Shown piece by piece: positions 18,931 through 26,772 of a stretch of DNA of 64,000 nt (position 1 is the stretch's first letter; each line of letters begins with the position of its first letter). A model generated the notes under the pieces. That model made no database searches and was not told the DNA's origin. It saw nothing but the letters and a program-made list of their open reading frames with translations. Origin of the DNA: Fastidiosipila sp. (lineage in GTDB: Bacteria; Bacillota; Clostridia; Saccharofermentanales; DTU023). A program made the position numbers and the translations under genes. The stretch lies in assembly GCA_012511175.1 (NCBI GenBank), contig JAAZGO010000025.1, positions 1 through 64,000 of the forward strand, in the 5' to 3' direction.

Positions 18931-18985
18931 GCTTGATCCCTTTCTTCTTTGAAGGTGGAACAGGCCGGGCTTTCGGGCCGGCATA

Positions 18986-19019
18986 AGAAAACCGCGAAAC
19001 TGCCTTGCAGCTCCGCGGT
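18986..19019 (-). terminator. riboswitch expression-platform terminator
   Basis: On the minus strand ACCGCG...CGCGGT forms an imperfect hairpin with internal pairing GCTGC/GCAG, followed by TTTTC. It lies between the cobalamin aptamer and the first gene, the expected place for a B12-dependent terminator. Confidence 0.6.
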
Positions 19020-19083
19020 CCGTTTTTACCGTCGGCTTTGCGCCTTGCCCGTAACGCACAATAAACCGTTGTTCCGTTACGTC

Positions 19084-19241
19084 GATGCCCGGCAGGTCTT
19101 CTGGCTCATGAGCCGGGGTTGTCCCCTGTTTCTTCCCGCCTTCCCGATTGCTCAGTGGCCGGCTTGCGCCATGGGAGAAACCCTCATTGACAGCGGCGGT
19201 ACCGCACAGGATTCACACCTGTTTCCCTTGACCAGGACATC
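19084..19241 (-). promoter_or_regulatory. cobalamin (B12) riboswitch aptamer
   Basis: The minus strand carries the conserved cobalamin aptamer parts in order. They are GGGAAACAGGTGTGAATC followed by CTGTGCGGTACCGCCGCTGT (the B12 box region), then GGCCACTGAG, GGGAAGG, and finally AGCCAGAAGACCTGCC. The outer stem is closed by GATGTCC (19241-19235) against GGGCATC (19090-19084). The aptamer begins about 10 nt after the predicted transcription start and precedes the propeller-DUF4430-ECF operon. Confidence 0.95.
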
Positions 19242-19256
19242 TTGTCTTACAAACTT

Positions 19257-19285
19257 ATGGTAGGGGCTTCCACCCCTCTTGTCAA
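19257..19285 (-). promoter_or_regulatory. promoter of the cobalamin-riboswitch operon
   Basis: TTGACA (19285-19280), a 17-nt spacer and TACCAT (19262-19257) on the minus strand. The predicted start near 19250 falls just before the aptamer, which supports the call. It lies just downstream of the OsmC stop codon. Confidence 0.65.
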
Positions 19286-19299
19286 TGGGCAGAACCCCA

Positions 19300-19734
19300 T
19301 CAATTGATCGTATGTGAGATCCTGGCCGCCTTGGTCAGGGTGTCCTGGACAGGGCAGTTGCGCTCGACAAAGTCGATGTAGCGCTCAATTTCTTCATCCG
19401 TATTGTCGGCTTCAATAAAAAAATGTGAGCGGATCTCCGAGAAGCCGATTTTCGCCTCCGGGTTTTTCCCGAGAAAACCATCAGGATCCAAATCGCCTTC
19501 AACTTCGACCCTGATTGACTTGAGTTTGATCCGGTATTTCCTGACAAAAGCCCGGACCACAATGCTCTTGCAGGCAGCAAGAGAAGCCAGGAGAGCCTCG
19601 ACGGGATTCATGCCCGTATCGGTACCGCCCAGCTCAGCCGGTTCATCGAGGGTGATCTCGAAATCCCTGGAAACAACTTTGGTCGCGAGTCCTTCCCCGG
19701 CTTCCGCGACTGCTTTGAAAACGACATTGGCCAT
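19300..19734 (-). CDS. OsmC-family peroxide-reducing protein
   Basis: 144 residues. OsmC/Ohr-like proteins reduce organic hydroperoxides with a pair of cysteines. Here one cysteine lies in the helix LLASLAACKSIVVRAF and the second in ERNCPVQDTL, the normal arrangement. ATG 19734 follows AAGGAGG; the open frame continues upstream without a better site. It lies between the serpin island and the riboswitch operon and looks independent of both. Confidence 0.88.
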   Translation of the reverse strand: MANVVFKAVAEAGEGLATKVVSRDFEITLDEPAELGGTDTGMNPVEALLASLAACKSIVVRAFVRKYRIKLKSIRVEVEGDLDPDGFLGKNPEAKIGFSEIRSHFFIEADNTDEEIERYIDFVERNCPVQDTLTKAARISHTIN

Positions 19735-19840
19735 AACAAATCCTCCTTGCAAGGTCATATTCTGTTATCAGTTTATGCCCATATAAGGCGTGCAACAAAC
19801 AAGGTGCCACTCGTAACAAAACGAAAGACCAAGATGAAAA

Positions 19841-21091
19841 TTAGTCGAATAAAGAGCGAATGACGCCCGCCGCCAAGAGATGACCCTCACTGTCTGACAA
19901 GACGAAAAGGAAGGGGCGGTCAAAGTCGACGATCTCTGACGGTGAAGCTGCCCCTTCAGCCGGAACAGGAATCCACTGAAACTCAGCGCGCTGCCGGATG
20001 ATGGACAGGCTGCGATTTTCCACCTCCTTCTCAAAGTCCTCCAGCCGGTCCCGGCCCAGCCAGTCATGATCCCGGGTGACACCAAAAACCGGCAGGCGGA
20101 GGGCAGCCTCTCCGCCTTTGCCCGAAAAGCCGGAAAACCAGGAAGAGAGCCCATTTTGCTCAAGGAGCTCATCAACCGTTTTGGAGGGGTCAGGGAGAAT
20201 CAGCTGGAACCTTCCGCTCTCAACCGGAACCTCCGCCATGACCGTCCGGTCATGCTCCCTGTAATAAACAGTTGCCTGCGAAATCAGCTCATGGCGGATG
20301 CCGTCCACGGTTTCAGCGGCATCCTCGACGACCGGAAGTCGCAAATTGGCTTCGAAGCGCTGCAAGAATATCCGGCCCTCCAAAACAGCCCTGTCTTGAC
20401 CTTGATCAGGGCAGCCGCTATCCCACAAGATTGCCCCTGATAAAATCCGCTCCAGGCAGTCTTCAGAAAAATGGCTCGTTGCCAGGACTTGGATGGGGAA
20501 CAAGGAAGATTCCTCAGCCGCAAGATCGGATTCCGGCACCAGGAGACAGTTGGAAAGCGAAAAATATTGCCTCTCCGGGTGAACCGGTGACAGCCAGTCA
20601 GCCGCCGCCTCACCTCCGTCATCCGGCATGCGGGAATAGATCAGGGTTTGATAGAGCCCGAGGGGTGAATAGACCTGGTCGCCCCGGCCCGAAAGGATGA
20701 TGGCAGCCGTCCGGTCAGCCAGATCAGGAAGACCATCGGAAACCTGGGAAACCTGCAAATCTTCAGTTCCGGAAGCGGCTTCCTTTTCCCCTCTTGTACT
20801 TTCAGGCAATGCTTCGGGGGCCATGTCGATGGGGAAGGATCCCTCCCCTGGAACGTGCGCTTTGTCCATTTGACCTGTACCGCTCCAAAGAACCTGCCGG
20901 ATGATCAGGCCGGTGACCACGAGCACGAGAAAGACTGCAGCGACCGAAGCCCAGCGCTGCCATGTCCGTACCCTGGCAGGGCGCACGACCATGACCGGCC
21001 GGGCCGGTTCCACATCACGGAGCAGGCCGCCGTTGATTTCCGACATGGCGTCCAGGAGAAGAAGGCCTTGTTTTTCTCTGTTCTTAATCAC
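19841..21091 (-). CDS. membrane anti-sigma-like protein with degenerate serpin ectodomain
   Basis: About 416 residues. A short cytoplasmic N-terminus (~55 residues) precedes one transmembrane helix (ASVAAVFLVLVVTGLIIRQV) and an acidic spacer. The outer domain then matches the neighbouring serpins at landmark points: VYSPLGLYQTLIYSRM against their LYSPMSLYYALAML, and a C-terminal FDRPFLFVLSDSEGHLLAAG matching the serpin signature. The DEKG-EAA reactive-loop hinge of its neighbours is missing, and the loop is short. The gene overlaps the sigma factor, the usual layout for a sigma/anti-sigma pair. Start: GTG 21091 (8-nt overlap, GGGG upstream) or TTG 21106. The anti-sigma role is inferred from topology and context; the serpin relation is visible. 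Confidence 0.72.
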   Translation of the reverse strand: MIKNREKQGLLLLDAMSEINGGLLRDVEPARPVMVVRPARVRTWQRWASVAAVFLVLVVTGLIIRQVLWSGTGQMDKAHVPGEGSFPIDMAPEALPESTRGEKEAASGTEDLQVSQVSDGLPDLADRTAAIILSGRGDQVYSPLGLYQTLIYSRMPDDGGEAAADWLSPVHPERQYFSLSNCLLVPESDLAAEESSLFPIQVLATSHFSEDCLERILSGAILWDSGCPDQGQDRAVLEGRIFLQRFEANLRLPVVEDAAETVDGIRHELISQATVYYREHDRTVMAEVPVESGRFQLILPDPSKTVDELLEQNGLSSWFSGFSGKGGEAALRLPVFGVTRDHDWLGRDRLEDFEKEVENRSLSIIRQRAEFQWIPVPAEGAASPSEIVDFDRPFLFVLSDSEGHLLAAGVIRSLFD

Positions 21092-21662
21092 TGTATCCCC
21101 GTTCAATCAGTTCCATCTTCAGTTCCTGCCTCATCCGGTGCAAGAGCACCTTGACGGCTCCTTCCGTCGTCCTTTGCTCATGGGCAATCTCCTTGATCGA
21201 TGAGGCAAAGTAATAGCGTTTCAAGAAGATGATCCTGCGCCGGTCCGGCTGTTTTTCCAGGTAGCCGCTGATCATCCTGCCCAGTTCCCTGACCTCCGCT
21301 GTCCGGGCCACATCGCTGCCCGAGGCAAGGATCTCCTCCAATTCGTCCAGGAGGAGCGGTATCTGACCCCCGCCCCTTTTCTCCCTGGTTTTGGCCCTGA
21401 CCTTGTCGAGCGAAAAATTTCTGGCCACCTTGCAAAGGTAGGCTTTGAAATAGTGCGGTCTTTCCGGCGGGATGGCGTTCCAGGCCGCCAGGTAGGTGTC
21501 ATTGAGACATTCCTCGACATCCTCCGGGTTGCCCAGGATGTTCCAGGACAAGGTCCGAAGCAGCCCCCCGTATTTGGCCATGGTGGCCTCGATGGCCTCC
21601 TCCGACCGTTCGAAATATAAATCCAGTAGGGCGCTGTCTGTTTTGTCCCCATCCGCTGCCAC
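21084..21662 (-). CDS. ECF-type RNA polymerase sigma factor
   Basis: 192 residues. Region 2 includes the ILGNPEDVEECLNDTYLAAWN block and ends with FKAYLCKVARNFSLDKVRAK; region 4 is KRYYFASSIKEIAHEQRTTEGAVKVLLHRMRQELK with a helix-turn-helix. It belongs to the Bacillota ECF group with EECLNDTYL and IPP-RP motifs. The start is a GTG at 21662 with AGGAA upstream. It lies 84 nt after serpin 1 and overlaps the membrane serpin-like gene. It probably drives the serpin genes through the repeated GTAACC-N15-CGTCA motif. Confidence 0.9.
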   Translation of the reverse strand: MAADGDKTDSALLDLYFERSEEAIEATMAKYGGLLRTLSWNILGNPEDVEECLNDTYLAAWNAIPPERPHYFKAYLCKVARNFSLDKVRAKTREKRGGGQIPLLLDELEEILASGSDVARTAEVRELGRMISGYLEKQPDRRRIIFLKRYYFASSIKEIAHEQRTTEGAVKVLLHRMRQELKMELIERGYSD

Positions 21663-21746
21663 GATGCTGTGATTCCTGCCTTGGAAGTAGTGAGAGGCCG
21701 GTTCCCCCCTGGCAGAAATTGTAACATGCGGCAGCCTCCCAAAGCC

Positions 21747-23030
21747 CTATTCCCCCAAAGGGTTGCGGACGATCCCGACAAAGAGGGGAGTTCCCGCCTC
21801 ATCCGTGATCAGGTAGAGGAAGGGGCGGTCCAGGATCAGGATCAGGGTCTCGATCTCCTCCGGGAAGGGCATGGAAGTTTCCTTCATCATGATCTCGGTA
21901 TAGCCGGCCGCCTCCACGCCCTTCTCATCCAGGGCGATGTAGGTCTCCTGGGAGATGGCACTGACTTCAGCCTCCCGATCCAGCATGGCGGAAAAATCGG
22001 GAGCTTCTTGGACCATCCGGGTCAGGCCCAGCCCCTCCATGTCTTTCAGGATGTCCATCCTGGTCCGGTAACTGAACTTGGGAAGCTGGATGATTAGCTC
22101 GGCTCTTCCCCAGCCTGTTTCCCTGAGATCAGTCAAAAAGCCGGGGTCCTGGATCAAGTCCTCCGGTGTCAGCCCCTCCGCCGGCAAAATGAAGCGCATC
22201 TGGCCATTCATAAGCGGCAGCTGGCCTGCGGTGAAACGGTCGGTCTTGAGAACCGGATAAGAATCAAAACGCCCCCGAAGGTAGGGAACGGCTTCAAAGG
22301 TCCGGTCCAAGCCGTAAAAGACGTCGTCCTCGATGGCATCTTCGGAAAAGGGCTCCACCCAGTCTGCCTTGAAGTAAACCGTATTCATGAGGACCAGAAG
22401 CAGATAGGGGTCGCTTAAGTCAATCTTGGGCTTGATCTTGCCCCGGGTCTGCTCCTCCACCCAGCGGCTCATCCGGTCAGCTGTTTTTGGGTCGGCAAAA
22501 TCGACGGCAAAGGCTGAGGCGTAGAAGTTGTCCGCCATCTGGTCCAGCCAGGCCTCTTTGACACCAGCCCCTTTTTCTCCCACCAGGTCTTGCCTGGCCC
22601 AGAAGGCATTGGCGATCTGTTCGGCCGCCCCCTTGCCGTCAACCGTCATCAGGGCGTAAAGATTGCGCAATTCCTCCCCGATATCCATGGCCTCCGGCGC
22701 GTCAAGGAAGGCGCGAAGGTCTGCTTTGGTCTTGCCGGCCGCCCCGGCTTCCAGCATGGCCAGGGCATAGTAGAGGCTCATGGGCGAGTAAAGTGAGTTT
22801 TGATCTGCCTTCCCATAGAGGACGGATCCCGATGTCTTATCGGCAAAGGCCCAAAGTGCCTGGCGAAAGGCATCGGACACATCGTAATAATCGACGCCCT
22901 CCTTGATCTTGCCCGGTGTGACCAGGGTATCAGCACTAACAGGATTGACGGCAGGTCCGCTTGCCTGGCAGCCGAATAGCGGTATCGCCAGCAAGAGCAG
23001 GCTCATCAGCAAAGCAATTTTCTTTTTCAT
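21747..23030 (-). CDS. secreted serpin lipoprotein 1
   Basis: 427 residues. Signal peptide with lipobox LFGC (Cys21), then a full serpin fold: NSLYSPMSLYYALAMLEAGA, the NAFWARQDL helix, the VLMNTVYFKADW strand, and the C-terminal DRPFLYLITDEAGTPLFVG signature. The reactive-loop hinge is DEKGVEAAGYTE, close to the inhibitory consensus. Counting 17 residues from the hinge Glu gives a Thr-Ser bond as the nominal P1-P1', but the loop is longer than in alpha-1-antitrypsin, so P1 is uncertain. The ATG at 23030 follows AGGAG and lies 37 nt downstream of an ECF-like promoter. Likely a surface inhibitor of external serine or cysteine proteases. Confidence 0.93.
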   Translation of the reverse strand: MKKKIALLMSLLLLAIPLFGCQASGPAVNPVSADTLVTPGKIKEGVDYYDVSDAFRQALWAFADKTSGSVLYGKADQNSLYSPMSLYYALAMLEAGAAGKTKADLRAFLDAPEAMDIGEELRNLYALMTVDGKGAAEQIANAFWARQDLVGEKGAGVKEAWLDQMADNFYASAFAVDFADPKTADRMSRWVEEQTRGKIKPKIDLSDPYLLLVLMNTVYFKADWVEPFSEDAIEDDVFYGLDRTFEAVPYLRGRFDSYPVLKTDRFTAGQLPLMNGQMRFILPAEGLTPEDLIQDPGFLTDLRETGWGRAELIIQLPKFSYRTRMDILKDMEGLGLTRMVQEAPDFSAMLDREAEVSAISQETYIALDEKGVEAAGYTEIMMKETSMPFPEEIETLILILDRPFLYLITDEAGTPLFVGIVRNPLGE

Positions 23031-23066
23031 GATTCTCACACTCCTTGAATCAGGTCTCCACCTCTT

Positions 23067-23093
23067 CTGACGTCAGGACTCGACGACGGTTAC
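23067..23093 (-). promoter_or_regulatory. ECF-sigma-like promoter before serpin 1
   Basis: GTAACC (23093-23088), 15 nt, CGTCAG (23072-23067) on the minus strand. The first hexamer overlaps the 3' end of serpin 2. The same motif with the same spacing and nearly the same distance to the start codon precedes serpin 3. Confidence 0.6.
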
Positions 23094-24404
23094 GCCCGGA
23101 TTGCGGATGATGCCGACAAAAAGCGGCGCGCCGGCCTGGTCAGAGATGACATAGATGAAGGGGCGATTGAGGTGGATCTCAATGAGCTCGGTCTCCTGGG
23201 GCGCCCCTGAGTCCGCCATGAATACTTCCGTATAGGCAGCCGCCTCAATGCCCTTCTCATCCAGGGAGATGAAGGCCTCCTGGCTGATGCCGCTGACCCG
23301 GATCTCCCCGTCATACATGGCTGAAAAATCGGGGTTGTCGGTCACGGTGGCAGTCAGGCCCAAGCTGGCCATTTTTTCCAGGATGTCGATCTTGTTGTTG
23401 TAAGTGAATTGGGGCAATTTGAAATCGATGTCATAGAAGCCGGGCTCCTCCTCCCGCAGATCGGTTAGAAAAGCCGGATCCTCCAGCAGGTCCTCCGGCG
23501 TCAGCCCTTTGGCCGGTAGGATGAATTCGATAAAGCCATTCTTGAGCGGCACCTGAGTGGATACAAAGCGGTCCGTCCGAACTGCCGGATGCTGTTTAAA
23601 CAGCCGGCTCAGATAGGAAGCTTCCAGGTTCATGGTCCGGTCGCCATAGAAAGGCCCATTCACCAAGCCGGGATCAAAACGGTCCGCCCACTCGGCCTTG
23701 AAATAGAGGGTATTCATCAGGACCAGTAAAAGGAGCGGATCACTGACGTCGATCTGTGGCTTGATCTTGCCCTTGGTTTGGTCTTCCACCCAGCGGCTCA
23801 TTTTTTCGGATGTTTCGGGGTCCGTGAAATCGACGGCAAAAGCGGAGGCGTAGAAATGGTTGGCCATCTGGTCCAGCCAGCCATCCTTGAGACCCTCTTC
23901 CCTGTTGGCCAAAAGTTCCCTTTTAATCCAGAGGGCGTTGGCTACCTGCTCGATCGAGCCCTCCCGCGCCCCGGCCATGAGAGCATAGAGCTTGCTCAAC
24001 TCTTCACCGATATCAGCTTCTCCCGCTGCCATCAAGCCGCGAAGATCGGCCTTGGTCGCGCCGGCCGCCCCCGCCTCCAGCATGGCCAGGGCGTAATAAA
24101 GACTGAGCGGCGAATAGAGTGAATTGACATAGGATTCGGCCTCCAGAGCCGCGCCCGATGTCTTGGCGGCGAAAGTCCACAGCGATTGCCTGAATGCTTC
24201 AGAGATGTCGGAATAAAAAACATCCTTCCTGACGGCCCCCGGTACAACCAGGGTGTCCGCGTAAACTTCATTTTCATTTTCAGGCAAGCTTGCATCCGTT
24301 GAAGGCGCAGACTTTGCGCTATCCTCCGGCTCTGTCACCCCGCAGCCCACCAGGGACGTGGCCAGTATCAGCAAACCCATCAGTATTGCCAGAGCTTTCT
24401 TCAT
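23073..24404 (-). CDS. secreted serpin lipoprotein 2
   Basis: 443 residues. Signal peptide with lipobox LVGC (Cys21), an acidic linker and a complete serpin domain (LYSPLSLYYALAMLEAGA, NALWIKREL, VLMNTLYFKAEW, NRPFIYVISDQAGAPLFVG). The hinge DEKGIEAAAYTE fits an inhibitory serpin. The loop beyond it (FMADSGAPQETE) differs from both neighbours, so its target protease probably differs. ATG 24404 follows AAGGAGG, 13 nt after the serpin 3 stop, so the two are likely co-transcribed. Confidence 0.93.
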   Translation of the reverse strand: MKKALAILMGLLILATSLVGCGVTEPEDSAKSAPSTDASLPENENEVYADTLVVPGAVRKDVFYSDISEAFRQSLWTFAAKTSGAALEAESYVNSLYSPLSLYYALAMLEAGAAGATKADLRGLMAAGEADIGEELSKLYALMAGAREGSIEQVANALWIKRELLANREEGLKDGWLDQMANHFYASAFAVDFTDPETSEKMSRWVEDQTKGKIKPQIDVSDPLLLLVLMNTLYFKAEWADRFDPGLVNGPFYGDRTMNLEASYLSRLFKQHPAVRTDRFVSTQVPLKNGFIEFILPAKGLTPEDLLEDPAFLTDLREEEPGFYDIDFKLPQFTYNNKIDILEKMASLGLTATVTDNPDFSAMYDGEIRVSGISQEAFISLDEKGIEAAAYTEVFMADSGAPQETELIEIHLNRPFIYVISDQAGAPLFVGIIRNPGVTVVES

Positions 24405-24417
24405 GGTGTTTTCCTCC

Positions 24418-25746
24418 TTAAGATTGGGCGGGATTTCTTACGATCCCGACAAAGAGCGGCGCGCCCGCCTGATCCGAAATGACGAAGAGGAAGGAGCGGT
24501 CAAGATGCAGGTCCATGTGTTCGTCCGGGGCCAGGGGCATGGACTCTACGATCCCGATTTCTGTGTAGGCGGCCGCTTCAACCCCCTTCTCATCCAGGGC
24601 GATGAAGGCCTCCTGGCTGATGGTGCTGACTTCAGCCCCCCGGTCGATCATGGCGGAAAAATCCGGTCCGCCCTTGACAATGGCTGGCAGACCCAGTGAT
24701 TCCATGGCCTTCAAGATATCTGTCTTTGTCTTATACTCAAATTTCGGCAGTTTCAAGTCGACACCGTAATCCCGCCAGGCTGCGCTCCGGAGGCCGGCCA
24801 AAAAGGCTGGATCCCCCAAGAGGTCCTCAGGACTCATTCCTTCCGCGGGCAGGATCAGGTCAAGCCTGCCGTTGGTCAGCGGCAGGGCTGCCGCCGTGAA
24901 TTGATCAGTCTTTAGAGCCGGCAGTGAAATGAAGTCCCTGCGAAGATAGGAAATGTCCGTCAAGGTGCCTTCATGTCCGAAAAAGTCGCCCTTGACCACT
25001 TCATCCTCACGGAAGTTTTCGATCCAACCTGCCTTGAAATAAAGGGTGTTCATTAAAACCATGAGCAGGCCGGGATCGCTGACATCGATCTGCGGTTTGA
25101 TCTTGCCCCGGGTCTCCTGCTCCACCCAGCGGCTCATCTCTTTGGCTGTTTCAGGATTGGTAAAATCGACGGCAAAGGCCGAGGCATAAAAATCATGGGA
25201 CAGCTGATCCAGCCAGGCCTGCTTGACGCCGCCGCCAGAGCCGCCGACCAGATCCTTCCTGGCCCAAAGGGCATTGGCGATCTGCTCGATGGAATCTTCC
25301 CGGTCAATGGACATCAAAGCATAGAGTTTACCCAGCTCCGGCCCGATCGCCTGATCCCCATGAACCGCCATGAAGGCACGCAGCTCTGCTTTTGTTTGGC
25401 CGGCAGCTCCCGCTTCCAGCATGGCCAGGCCATAATAGAGGCTGACCGGCGAATAAAGTGAATTCGATGCGGCCGGCCCCGTAAGCGCGGCAGACGACGT
25501 TTTGCCCGCGAAAGACCAAAGCGTCTGCCGGAAGGCTTCGGATACATCCATGTAGTCGACGTCTTCACTGATTTTCCCCGGTGCCGCCAAGGTTTCCGCG
25601 TGGACCAGGCCTCCAGGTTTTTCCGTCTTACTTGCCGGTGGCGCTGCCGTTGGCTCCAGGTTGGGACCCGCTTTTTCACATCCCAGGGAAATGGTCAAGA
25701 GGATGGCCGAGGCCATCAGGAACAGGATCAATCTTTTCGTGCTCAT
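24418..25746 (-). CDS. secreted serpin lipoprotein 3
   Basis: 442 residues. The signal peptide ends at SLGC, a slightly atypical lipobox, so either lipidation or simple secretion is possible. The serpin domain is complete (LYSPVSLYYGLAMLEAGA, NALWARKDL, VLMNTLYFKAGW). The hinge is DEKGVEAAAYTE and the loop then reads IGIVESMPLAPDE. The C-terminal signature has DRSFLFVISDQAG, with Ser where the others have Pro. ATG 25746 follows AAAGGAGA. It is the first gene of the island and has an ECF-like promoter 36 nt upstream. Confidence 0.92.
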   Translation of the reverse strand: MSTKRLILFLMASAILLTISLGCEKAGPNLEPTAAPPASKTEKPGGLVHAETLAAPGKISEDVDYMDVSEAFRQTLWSFAGKTSSAALTGPAASNSLYSPVSLYYGLAMLEAGAAGQTKAELRAFMAVHGDQAIGPELGKLYALMSIDREDSIEQIANALWARKDLVGGSGGGVKQAWLDQLSHDFYASAFAVDFTNPETAKEMSRWVEQETRGKIKPQIDVSDPGLLMVLMNTLYFKAGWIENFREDEVVKGDFFGHEGTLTDISYLRRDFISLPALKTDQFTAAALPLTNGRLDLILPAEGMSPEDLLGDPAFLAGLRSAAWRDYGVDLKLPKFEYKTKTDILKAMESLGLPAIVKGGPDFSAMIDRGAEVSTISQEAFIALDEKGVEAAAYTEIGIVESMPLAPDEHMDLHLDRSFLFVISDQAGAPLFVGIVRNPAQS

Positions 25747-25781
25747 GAGTCTGTCTCCTTTCGAAGCTGCTCTCATAAGCT

Positions 25782-25808
25782 ATGACGACAAAAAGGGGGC
25801 AGGGTTAC
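25782..25808 (-). promoter_or_regulatory. ECF-sigma-like promoter before serpin 3
   Basis: GTAACC (25808-25803), 15 nt, CGTCAT (25787-25782) on the minus strand. AAC in the -35 and CGTC in the -10 fit the general ECF sigma promoter pattern. The spacer is T-rich near the -10. Confidence 0.65.
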
Positions 25809-25832
25809 TTGTGAGCGGAAGTCTGAAAGGAA

Positions 25833-26768
25833 TCAGGCTTGGGGATCAACCCAGACAAGAGGGTCTTCTTTTGCCGGTTTCGGGATGACAAGGGGCCCTT
25901 GGGGGAGCCTGGCCCGGATGGTCATGGCAGAAATACGCGCCCTTCTGTCTCTTCTGGCAGTCAACTCAATGTCGCCGTGTTCAGGGCAGGAGCCGGCCGC
26001 AAACCAGTGCCTTCCGGCCTTGATCTCGATCCAGTCGCCTGTGACTGGCCGGCCGCAGGCCGGGCAGACAAAGGAACGGCTCTCAAGATAACGGCGCGGG
26101 TCGTCTCTTTTACCGAGTTCCACGCGCTCCTCCCACTGGCTGACCAGGAAGGGGTCGTAAATGAAAGGCTTGAGCAGGGAGACAGCTTTCAGGCCAGGTT
26201 TGCCTTTTAATTCAGGTTTGACCGTTTCCTCCAGGATACGGGCCGCATAGACAGCATCCGAGAGGGCCTCATGAAAGGGAAGATCCTTGTCCAGCCTCAG
26301 GAAATCGAGCGCATATTCGATGGAACGCTGGTTGCCCCGGGTCGTCCCTTCAGCCAGCCTGGAGAAAACAGCCTGGATGTTAAGCGCCTTAAAGGGGGGC
26401 AGCTCCTTGACTGAGTGAAAATCCAGATTGGAGATCAGAACCTCCGGGTCCGAAGTTCCCCAGGAGGCGAAGACGGCCTGATCGCCTGCAAACTCAAAGA
26501 GTTGGCGGGCCGCCTGTTCAAAGGTTTTGCCATGGTTCAGGCTTTGCTGGGTCCGCCGGGTGACCTGGGCGATGTGGTACTGGATCTGCTTGTAGAGAAC
26601 CGGTACGACACGGCGGTGGAAGCTGCCTCTTACCCGCAGCTGATCGTCCAGCTTGACCGCTCCGATCTCGATGATCTCAAAGGGCATCCTTGAAGCCAGC
26701 TCAGGGTCAACTTTTGGCTTTCGCGAGGCCGTGTTCCATTCAAGGTCGATGACGATCAGATCTTCCAT
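25833..26768 (-). CDS. DEDDh 3'-5' exonuclease with C-terminal zinc ribbon
   Basis: 311 residues. The N-terminal exonuclease domain shows VIDLEWN (the first two acidic residues), an Asp in WGTSDPEVL, and HEALSDAVYAA carrying the catalytic His and last Asp: the DEDDh set. The C-terminus has CPAC and a later CPEH, a likely zinc-binding knuckle. Relatives degrade DNA or RNA 3' ends; the substrate is not evident. ATG 26768 lies 4 nt after the dnaJ stop, so it is probably read with the heat-shock operon. Confidence 0.82.
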   Translation of the reverse strand: MEDLIVIDLEWNTASRKPKVDPELASRMPFEIIEIGAVKLDDQLRVRGSFHRRVVPVLYKQIQYHIAQVTRRTQQSLNHGKTFEQAARQLFEFAGDQAVFASWGTSDPEVLISNLDFHSVKELPPFKALNIQAVFSRLAEGTTRGNQRSIEYALDFLRLDKDLPFHEALSDAVYAARILEETVKPELKGKPGLKAVSLLKPFIYDPFLVSQWEERVELGKRDDPRRYLESRSFVCPACGRPVTGDWIEIKAGRHWFAAGSCPEHGDIELTARRDRRARISAMTIRARLPQGPLVIPKPAKEDPLVWVDPQA

Positions 26769-26772
26769 CCGC

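Noticed and set aside
21663-21746. ECF-like autoregulatory promoter directly before the sigma gene
   Set aside because: GTAACC-N15-CGTCA is absent here. A TGTTACAAT extended -10 is visible, but no -35 supports it; the sigma gene may be read from serpin 1.
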